The notes under the pieces: generated by a model
Told to the model about the DNA's origin: nothing
Databases searched by the model: none
What the model saw: the letters and a program-made list of their open reading frames with translations, nothing else
In this document: one piece after another, positions 1-6,362 of the stretch
Layout of the letters: the number at the start of each line of letters is the position of its first letter
Position numbering within the stretch: the stretch's first letter is position 1
DNA from: Candidatus Nanopelagicaceae bacterium
Lineage (GTDB): Bacteria; Actinomycetota; Actinomycetes; Nanopelagicales; Nanopelagicaceae
DNA length: 6,362 nucleotides
Assembly: GCA_947489825.1 (NCBI GenBank)
Contig: CANLFL010000048.1
Coordinates: 1-6,362 of the forward strand
Direction of reading: 5' to 3'
Made by a program: the position numbers and the translations under genes

Positions 1-2111
<2,111 letters not shown>

Positions 2112-2120
2112 GATGGGAGA

Positions 2121-2126
2121 AGTCTA
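2121..2126 (-). promoter_or_regulatory. Possible -10 element for the CBS-domain gene (leaderless start)
   Basis: Reading the minus strand, TAGACT matches the TAnnnT pattern and ends 9 bases before the ATG at 2111. Transcription would begin about 2-3 bases ahead of the start codon, which agrees with the absence of a Shine-Dalgarno sequence. Leaderless mRNAs are common in Actinobacteria. No convincing -35 is seen at the expected distance (GGGCGA), so the call is tentative. Confidence 0.3.
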
Positions 2127-2136
2127 CCGAGTTCCC

Positions 2137-2165
2137 TTCCATTTCGCCCTTTCCTGTCGTAGCCT
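2137..2165 (+). promoter_or_regulatory. Weak candidate promoter for the sugar ATPase gene
   Basis: TTCCAT (2137-2142) and TAGCCT (2160-2165) are separated by 17 bases, the standard spacing. The -10 fits TAnnnT, while the -35 matches TTGACA at only three of six positions. It would give a 5' leader of about 73 bases. It is the best plus-strand candidate I could find in the 133-base divergent region, but it could be chance. Confidence 0.2.
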
Positions 2166-2208
2166 TCACTCGTTCACCAACCGGTGGACACCTTCATCCT
2201 CGGACCGT

Positions 2209-2226
2209 CGGGCACGTACCTGCCCG
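2209..2226 (+). promoter_or_regulatory. GC-rich inverted repeat just upstream of the ATPase ribosome binding site
   Basis: CGGGCA (2209-2214) and TGCCCG (2221-2226) are perfect reverse complements around a 6-base spacer CGTACC. The repeat ends three bases before the AAGGAG ribosome site at 2230. It could be a small leader-RNA hairpin affecting translation, or an operator half-site pair. A 6-base stem can also occur by chance, and no family-specific operator is recognisable. Confidence 0.3.
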
Positions 2227-2229
2227 GAG

Positions 2230-2235
2230 AAGGAG
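2230..2235 (+). promoter_or_regulatory. Ribosome binding site that fixes the ATPase start
   Basis: AAGGAG lies 9 bases ahead of the ATG at 2245. The same reading frame stays open much further upstream, antisense to the CBS-domain gene. This strong site, together with the normal ABC-ATPase N-terminus starting [15 protein letters not shown], decides that the real start is 2245. Confidence 0.8.
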
Positions 2236-2244
2236 TTGCTTATC

Positions 2245-3324
2245 ATGGCATCAGTAACATTTGAAACCGCATCACGCACCTATCCAGGCACAACCTCGCC
2301 AGCAGTCGACAAGCTCAACCTCGTTGTTAACGATGGCGAGTTCCTTGTCCTTGTTGGACCTTCAGGTTGTGGAAAGTCAACATCACTTCGTATGTTGGCC
2401 GGACTGGAAGAGATTGATGGTGGTCGTATTCTTATCGGCGATAAAGATGTAACAAACGTTGCACCTAAAGATCGCGACATCGCAATGGTCTTCCAGTCTT
2501 ATGCGCTCTACCCACACATGACTGTGGCTGAGAACATGGGATTTGCTCTCAAGATCGCAGGAAAATCTAAGGAAGAGCGCGATAAGCGCGTCCGTGATGC
2601 TGCAAAGTTGCTTGACCTTGAGCCATATCTTGATCGTAAGCCAAAGGCACTTTCAGGTGGACAGCGTCAGCGCGTTGCTATGGGTCGTGCGATTGTTCGC
2701 GAACCTCAGGTCTTCCTTATGGATGAGCCTCTCTCAAACCTTGATGCGAAGTTGCGTGTAGCAACTCGTACACAGATTGCTGCTCTGCAGCGTCGTCTTG
2801 GAATCACCACCGTTTATGTAACACACGACCAGGTTGAAGCTATGACCATGGGCGATCGCGTTGCAGTTCTTAAGGATGGTCTCCTACAGCAAGTTGATAC
2901 ACCACGCAATCTCTACGACAACCCAGCAAATGCATTCGTTGCAGGTTTCATTGGCTCTCCTGCGATGAACCTTCTTACAGCACCTGTTGTTGGCGGCAAG
3001 GCAAAGCTTGGAAGCCTTGAGATCGCTGTACCAGCATCTGCTGGCTCATCAGTGACCGTCGGTATCCGCCCAGAAGGATTTGCACCTGCATCTTCTGGTT
3101 TTGAAGTTCTCGTAGAAGTTGTTGAAGAGCTCGGCTCAGATGCATTCGTCTACGGAAAGCCAGCTGATTCATCAGTGAAGTTTGCAAATGCAACCGATGA
3201 AGGTGCTCAGGTAATCGTGCGTTGGGATCCAAAGAACCCACCACGCGCTGGTCAGACAGTTACTGTCTCTGCTAACCAGAGTGCAGTTCACCTCTTTAGT
3301 TCAACAACTGGAGAGCGTCTCTAG
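2245..3324 (+). CDS. ugpC: Sugar ABC transporter ATP-binding protein, MalK/UgpC/MsiK type
   Basis: 359-residue cytoplasmic ATPase that powers carbohydrate-type ABC importers (CUT1 family). The nucleotide-binding domain covers about 3-238: Walker [10 protein letters not shown] at 38-46, Q-loop Gln84 in [10 protein letters not shown], signature LSGGQ at 136-140, Walker B VFLMDEP at 156-162 with catalytic Glu161, D-loop SNLDA at 164-168, and switch His194 in [15 protein letters not shown] (234-242) leads into the C-terminal regulatory/TOBE region, with the typical VGIRPEGF at 272-279. Length and domain order are complete. There is no solute-binding protein or permease gene beside it: it is a single-gene unit flanked by a divergent CBS gene and a terminator. 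In Actinobacteria, lone ATPases of this kind (MsiK in Streptomyces) serve several sugar importers, so the same role is inferred here. The substrate cannot be named, and the symbol reflects common family naming rather than proven glycerol-3-phosphate transport. Confidence 0.93.
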   Translation: MASVTFETASRTYPGTTSPAVDKLNLVVNDGEFLVLVGPSGCGKSTSLRMLAGLEEIDGGRILIGDKDVTNVAPKDRDIAMVFQSYALYPHMTVAENMGFALKIAGKSKEERDKRVRDAAKLLDLEPYLDRKPKALSGGQRQRVAMGRAIVREPQVFLMDEPLSNLDAKLRVATRTQIAALQRRLGITTVYVTHDQVEAMTMGDRVAVLKDGLLQQVDTPRNLYDNPANAFVAGFIGSPAMNLLTAPVVGGKAKLGSLEIAVPASAGSSVTVGIRPEGFAPASSGFEVLVEVVEELGSDAFVYGKPADSSVKFANATDEGAQVIVRWDPKNPPRAGQTVTVSANQSAVHLFSSTTGERL

Positions 3325-3341
3325 CCAAGTAATAAACTCTC

Positions 3342-3381
3342 AATAAAAAAGCCCGCCGGTGATCCGGCGGGCTTTTTTATT
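3342..3381. terminator. Bidirectional intrinsic terminator between convergent genes
   Basis: Perfect inverted repeat with 18-base arms (3342-3359 and 3364-3381) and a 4-base loop TGAT. The core GCCCGCCGG pairs with CCGGCGGGC and is flanked by A6 on the left and T6 on the right. Read on either strand it gives a GC-rich hairpin followed by a U-tract. It starts 17 bases after the ATPase stop and lies 15 bases beyond the icd stop on the other strand, so it should end both transcripts. Confidence 0.95.
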
Positions 3382-3396
3382 TAATCTTGAGGGCTA

Positions 3397-4611
3397 TTAC
3401 GCCATCGCCTTCTTGAGATTCTCATCAATTGAACTGAGGAACTCTTGTGTTGTTTGATACGGCGCTTCCTTAGAGATGAGCAGGGCAAGATCCTTCGTCA
3501 TCTTTCCTTGTTCGACAGTTTCAATGCATACGCGCTCGAGAGTCTTTGAGAACTTCGCAAGTTCAGCGTTGTTATCTAGCTTTGCGCGGTGTGCAAGACC
3601 TTGAGTCCAAGCAAAGATTGATGCGATTGGGTTGGTAGATGTTGCCTTACCAGCCTGGTGATCGCGGTAGTGACGAGTCACTGTGCCGTGGGCTGCCTCT
3701 GATTCACAGATTTTTCCATCTGGAGTCATCAACACTGACGTCATCAAACCAAGTGAGCCATAACCTTGAGCGACGGTATCTGACTGCACATCACCGTCGT
3801 AATTCTTGCAGGCCCAGACATATCCACCATCCATGCGAAGTGACATAGCGACCATGTCATCGATCAGGCGATGCTCATACCAAATTCCAGCTGCATCGAA
3901 ATCTTTCTTAAACTCTGCTTCAAAAATCTCTTGGAAGATATCCTTAAAGCGACCGTCGTAGGCCTTCAAAATTGTGTTCTTTGTCGAGAGATAGACAGGG
4001 AATTTACGGAGAAGACCGTAATTTAATGAAGCGCGAGCAAAATCACGGATTGAATCATCAACGTTATACATCGCCATCGCTACACCTGACGATTTGAAAT
4101 CAAATACTTCGAGGTTCATGGGCTCTCCGCCACCTTCTGGTACATATGAAAGTGTGAGCTTTCCTGGACCAGGGACCTTAATGTCAGTCGCCTTGTACTG
4201 ATCGCCAAATGCATGGCGGCCAATGACGATCGGCTTAGTCCAGTGTGGAACCAAACGTGGAACATTGCTAATGATGATTGGTTCGCGGAAGATTACGCCA
4301 CCGAGAATATTGCGGATAGTTCCATTAGGAGATTTCCACATCTTCTTAAGACCAAACTCTTCTACGCGAGCCTCATCAGGAGTAATCGTTGCGCACTTGA
4401 TGCCCACGCCATGCTTTTGAATTGCACGAGCTGAATCAATAGTGACCTGATCATCTGTGGCATCGCGGTGTTCCATGCCTAGGTCGTAGTACTCAAGATT
4501 GACATCGAGGTAAGGAAGGATGAGCGAGTCCTTGATAAATTGCCAGATGATGCGGGTCATCTCATCGCCATCTAGCTCAACAACGGTGCCTGTAACTTTG
4601 ATCTTGCTCAT
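3397..4611 (-). CDS. icd: NADP-dependent isocitrate dehydrogenase, dimeric type II (eukaryote-like)
   Basis: 404-residue TCA-cycle enzyme converting isocitrate to 2-oxoglutarate and CO2 with reduction of NADP. It belongs to the subfamily containing human IDH1/2 and mycobacterial Icd1, not the E. coli type or the monomeric ~740-residue type. Visible motifs are DGDEMTR (14-20), the substrate segment KSPNGTIRN (93-101) with Arg100, Arg109 in IFREP, and [13 protein letters not shown] (131-143) with Arg132 and Tyr139. Also present are Lys211 in STKNT, metal ligands Asp251/252 in LIDDM and Asp274/278 in YDGDVQSD, and the NADP loop [11 protein letters not shown] (306-316). Arg100, 109 and 132 keep the human IDH1 numbering. 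No key residue is missing, and the length is normal. The start is supported by AAAGGA (4617-4622) five bases upstream. It is the last gene of the folD-mdh-icd block, 29 bases after mdh, and is followed by the shared terminator. Confidence 0.97.
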   Translation of the reverse strand: MSKIKVTGTVVELDGDEMTRIIWQFIKDSLILPYLDVNLEYYDLGMEHRDATDDQVTIDSARAIQKHGVGIKCATITPDEARVEEFGLKKMWKSPNGTIRNILGGVIFREPIIISNVPRLVPHWTKPIVIGRHAFGDQYKATDIKVPGPGKLTLSYVPEGGGEPMNLEVFDFKSSGVAMAMYNVDDSIRDFARASLNYGLLRKFPVYLSTKNTILKAYDGRFKDIFQEIFEAEFKKDFDAAGIWYEHRLIDDMVAMSLRMDGGYVWACKNYDGDVQSDTVAQGYGSLGLMTSVLMTPDGKICESEAAHGTVTRHYRDHQAGKATSTNPIASIFAWTQGLAHRAKLDNNAELAKFSKTLERVCIETVEQGKMTKDLALLISKEAPYQTTQEFLSSIDENLKKAMA

Positions 4612-4616
4612 GATTA

Positions 4617-4622
4617 TCCTTT
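4617..4622 (-). promoter_or_regulatory. Ribosome binding site of icd
   Basis: AAAGGA on the minus strand, 5 bases before the ATG at 4611, sits inside the 29-base mdh-icd gap. That gap is too short to show a clear promoter, which supports co-transcription from upstream. Confidence 0.65.
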
Positions 4623-4640
4623 ACCTATTGTTTGTCAGTC

Positions 4641-5591
4641 TTAAAGTGTCTGAACATCTGCTTGCTTGGTGCGTACCGCTTCTGCTGCCTCTTTGAGAGA
4701 AGCCAACTCTGAATCGGTAAGCGCAGTTTCGACAACTTTCTTGACACCTTCGCGTCCAATAGCTGCTTCTACGCCGAGATAAACACCTGAGATTCCATAT
4801 TCGCCATCAACCCATGCACACACTGGCATGATCGCGCCTGAATCTTCGATGACAGCTTTTGCCATGCGGGCAGCTGCAGCTGATGGCGCGTAGTAGGCCG
4901 AGCCAGTCTTAAGGAGTGCGACAACTTCTGCGCCACCATTACGTGTGCGATCGACAAGATCTGCAATTTCTTCAGTAGACAATTTCTCAGAGAGTGCAAC
5001 ACCGTCAACTGTGCAACGGCTTGGGACCGGAACCATTGTGTCTCCATGTGAACCAAGGGTCAGAGTTTTAACTGATGAGACCGCTACGCCAAGCTTTTCA
5101 GCAACAAAGTTTGTGAAGCGCGCTGTGTCGAGCATTCCAGCCTGACCCATCACGCGGTTCTTGGGAAATGATGTCGCGAGCTGAGTCAGCGCTGTCATCT
5201 CATCAAGTGGGTTTGAAACAACAATGATGACGGCATTAGGTGAGTGTTTTGCAATATTTTCAGCGACTCCGCGGACGATGCCGGCGTTCACACCAATCAA
5301 ATCCATACGGCTCATACCAGGCTTGCGTGGAAGTCCGGCAGTGATTACGACAACATCTGAATTTGCAGTGGCTTCGTATCCTGCGCCATCTGCAGTAGTT
5401 GTGGCTCCAATTATCTTTGTCTCAAAGCCTTCGATTGATCGTGATTGATTCATATCGAGCGCTAAACCTTCAGGCTTACCTTCGAGAATATCTGTGAGGA
5501 CGACGGTATCGAAGATGTTGTATTCAGCTAGACGAAGTGCTGTGGTTGATCCGTAGAAACCGCTTCCGACAACTGTGACTTTCTTTGCCAT
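4641..5591 (-). CDS. mdh: Malate dehydrogenase, LDH-like (MDH type III) family
   Basis: 316-residue cytoplasmic NAD-dependent enzyme interconverting malate and oxaloacetate. The Rossmann motif is GSGFYG (9-14), followed by Asp34 at the end of the second strand, which favours NAD over NADP. The mobile substrate loop GLPRKPGMSR (86-95) carries Arg89 and Arg95; Arg at the position where lactate dehydrogenases have Gln indicates malate rather than lactate. SNPLDEMT (126-133) contains Asn127, MLDTARF (153-159) supplies Asp155 and substrate-binding Arg158, and GSHGDTMVP (180-188) has catalytic His182. Length is typical of the family. The start is backed by AGAGG (5600-5604) 8 bases upstream. It lies 53 bases after the DUF3017-type gene and 29 before icd, so the two TCA dehydrogenases are probably made from one transcript. 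Many other Actinobacteria have the unrelated-looking GAAGQIGY-type MDH instead. Confidence 0.95.
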   Translation of the reverse strand: MAKKVTVVGSGFYGSTTALRLAEYNIFDTVVLTDILEGKPEGLALDMNQSRSIEGFETKIIGATTTADGAGYEATANSDVVVITAGLPRKPGMSRMDLIGVNAGIVRGVAENIAKHSPNAVIIVVSNPLDEMTALTQLATSFPKNRVMGQAGMLDTARFTNFVAEKLGVAVSSVKTLTLGSHGDTMVPVPSRCTVDGVALSEKLSTEEIADLVDRTRNGGAEVVALLKTGSAYYAPSAAAARMAKAVIEDSGAIMPVCAWVDGEYGISGVYLGVEAAIGREGVKKVVETALTDSELASLKEAAEAVRTKQADVQTL

Positions 5592-5599
5592 GTATGAGA

Positions 5600-5604
5600 C
5601 CTCT
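5600..5604 (-). promoter_or_regulatory. Ribosome binding site of mdh
   Basis: AGAGG on the minus strand, 8 bases before the ATG at 5591, supports that start. The rest of the 53-base gap up to the previous gene shows no convincing promoter, though a weak one cannot be excluded. Confidence 0.55.
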
Positions 5605-5644
5605 TACTTGTTATGTTGGCTGTTACACCCGATTTAGGGCAAGC

Positions 5645-5884
5645 CTACAACCCGCGCGGAAGTGCAATTGCCATGGCAAAAAGTGAGATTGCAATCAAAA
5701 TCGGTAGGTAGGTCGAAATTACGCCGCGGCTAGGCGCATCCTTGCGCCCTGAGAGGACAATTAGAGCCATCGCCGTCGCAATAATGAGTGAGCCCACTCG
5801 GATAAATGAGAAGACTCCGGCCACGATACCGATGATCAATAGCGCGTATGCAACGCCGCGATAACCGGTCAATTCTTTTCGCAC
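5645..5884 (-). CDS. Small three-helix membrane protein, DUF3017-like
   Basis: 79-residue protein that is almost entirely hydrophobic. It has a short basic start ([10 protein letters not shown]), then probable membrane helices at about 10-28, 30-46 and 58-75, with the polar loop GRKDAPSRG (46-54) between the second and third. No catalytic motif is visible and the function is unknown. The DUF3017 assignment rests on size, hydrophobic pattern and position: small proteins of this family commonly sit between folD and mdh in Actinobacteria. The GTG start at 5884 gives a 16-base overlap with the end of the folD frame, suggesting translational coupling, and a TGA just upstream excludes a longer form. 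A TTG at 5870-5872, overlapping the folD stop as TTGA, is an alternative start that would shorten the protein by four residues. Existence of the gene is well supported; the family name is less so. Confidence 0.8.
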   Translation of the reverse strand: MRKELTGYRGVAYALLIIGIVAGVFSFIRVGSLIIATAMALIVLSGRKDAPSRGVISTYLPILIAISLFAMAIALPRGL

Positions 5885-6362
5885 GACTCAACAACGTTCT
5901 GTAGCAACATGGCGCGAGTCATGGGACCAACTCCGCCTGGCATTGGTGCAATAAAACCTGCAACTTCGTGTGCACTCGGAGCTATATCTCCCACTAACCC
6001 TTAAGAGGTACGAGACATTCCCACATCAAGAAGTGCTGCACCTTTTTTAATCATCGATGCCTTGAGGAAGTGTGCCTGACCAATTGCAGCAACAACAATA
6101 TCTGCGCGCTGAGTATGGGAGACAAGATCTTTTGTTCCCGTATGCGTCAAAGTTACTGTTGCATTTTCTTGGCGACGAGAAAGCAAGAGTCCCAATGGGC
6201 GACCTACAGTGAGCCCGCGACCAATCACGACAACATCTGCTCCATTGAGATTTATCTTGTAATAGCTGAGCAGTTCAACGATACCTCTTGGTGTGCAGGG
6301 AAGAGGTGCGTCGTAGCCAGTAACAAGTCGTCCAAGATTCATTGGATGTAGGCCGTCAGCAT
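5869..6362 (-). pseudogene. folD: FolD (methylenetetrahydrofolate dehydrogenase/cyclohydrolase), 5' end outside window, interrupted by in-frame TAA
   Basis: FolD is a cytoplasmic bifunctional enzyme oxidising 5,10-methylene-THF with NADP and hydrolysing the product to 10-formyl-THF. The visible part begins [12 protein letters not shown] and contains PCTPRG (visible residues 21-26), the NADP-binding turn [13 protein letters not shown] (45-57), HTGT (73-76) and DVGMSRTS (112-119). A TAA at 6001-6003 follows. The same frame then continues for 43 codons of clear FolD sequence: [22 protein letters not shown], then [10 protein letters not shown], ending at TGA 5869-5871. No frameshift is involved; one substitution (for example GAA to TAA) explains the stop. 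The truncated product lacks the last strand and the conserved PGGVGPMT segment near the active site and cofactor, so it is unlikely to work. The family is about 280-300 residues, so about 120 N-terminal residues lie outside the window. It heads the block, overlapping the next gene by 16 bases. The break may be a sequencing error, in which case this is an ordinary CDS. Confidence 0.9.
6001..6003 (-). other. Premature in-frame stop codon (TAA) within folD
   Basis: Minus-strand context is TCT TAA GGG, reading S-T-O-P-G where FolD relatives have a variable residue between the DVGxSRT motif and the (G)LVGD motif. Stop reassignment is unlikely, because TAA ends mdh and icd, TAG ends the ATPase and DUF3017-type genes, and TGA ends the CBS gene here. 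Confidence 0.95.

Noticed and set aside
4213..4434. Two overlapping plus-strand open frames of 65-73 codons
   Set aside because: Both are antisense to the certain icd gene, lack a ribosome site and resemble no family.
5592..5644. Imperfect palindrome CCC-TAAATC-GGG and repeated TGTTA words ahead of mdh
   Set aside because: The arms are three bases and the repeats are short; this is at chance level for a 53-base gap. No known operator is recognised.
5869..6000. Re-initiation after the folD stop at GTG (5989-5991), preceded by AAGGG
   Set aside because: The purine run is only 3 bases from the GTG, and the product would be about 41 residues of the FolD C-terminus without a catalytic domain. 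It could only matter as a complementing fragment, with no evidence.
5869..6003. Stop-codon reassignment or programmed read-through at the folD TAA
   Set aside because: TAA, TAG and TGA all end genes normally in this window. No selenocysteine or pyrrolysine context applies to TAA, and UAA followed by G is not a known leaky context. Error or mutation is simpler.

Overview
This is an ordinary stretch of actinobacterial chromosome. The evidence is the conserved order folD - small DUF3017-type membrane protein - mdh - icd, a TrpRS with the actinobacterial-looking HLGN active-site segment, a MsiK/UgpC-type sugar ATPase standing alone, and a base composition near half GC, low for the phylum. That combination fits a streamlined, low-GC freshwater lineage such as the Nanopelagicales (acI). 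The placement is inference from memory of these families, not from a search.

Layout. Three transcription blocks are visible. (1) Bases 1-2111, minus strand: a DUF21/CBS-domain membrane protein (819-2111) followed after 23 bases by trpS (1-795), whose 3' end lies outside the window. (2) Bases 2245-3324, plus strand: a single ABC-transporter ATPase of the MalK/UgpC/MsmK type, divergent from block 1 across a 133-base intergenic region. (3) Bases 3397-6362, minus strand: folD (5' end outside the window), the DUF3017-type protein, malate dehydrogenase and NADP-isocitrate dehydrogenase. The spacing is tight (16-base overlap, then 53-base and 29-base gaps), as in an operon. Blocks 2 and 3 converge on one strong, nearly symmetrical terminator at 3342-3381.

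How the genes work together. MDH and ICD are two oxidative steps of the TCA cycle, giving NADH and NADPH. FolD interconverts one-carbon folates and is itself an NADP enzyme. The lone sugar ATPase probably energises permeases encoded elsewhere. TrpRS charges tRNA-Trp, and the CBS protein is a probable ion-transport or ion-homeostasis membrane protein.

The main anomaly is in folD. An in-frame TAA at 6001-6003 interrupts an otherwise uninterrupted reading frame. The conserved C-terminal part of FolD, including PGGVGPMT, continues in the same frame after the stop to the normal end at 5869. One base substitution explains it, so it is either a sequencing or assembly error or a real nonsense mutation. 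I see no mobile element, CRISPR array, tRNA, rRNA or novel multi-gene system. There is no gene-free stretch longer than 300 bases.
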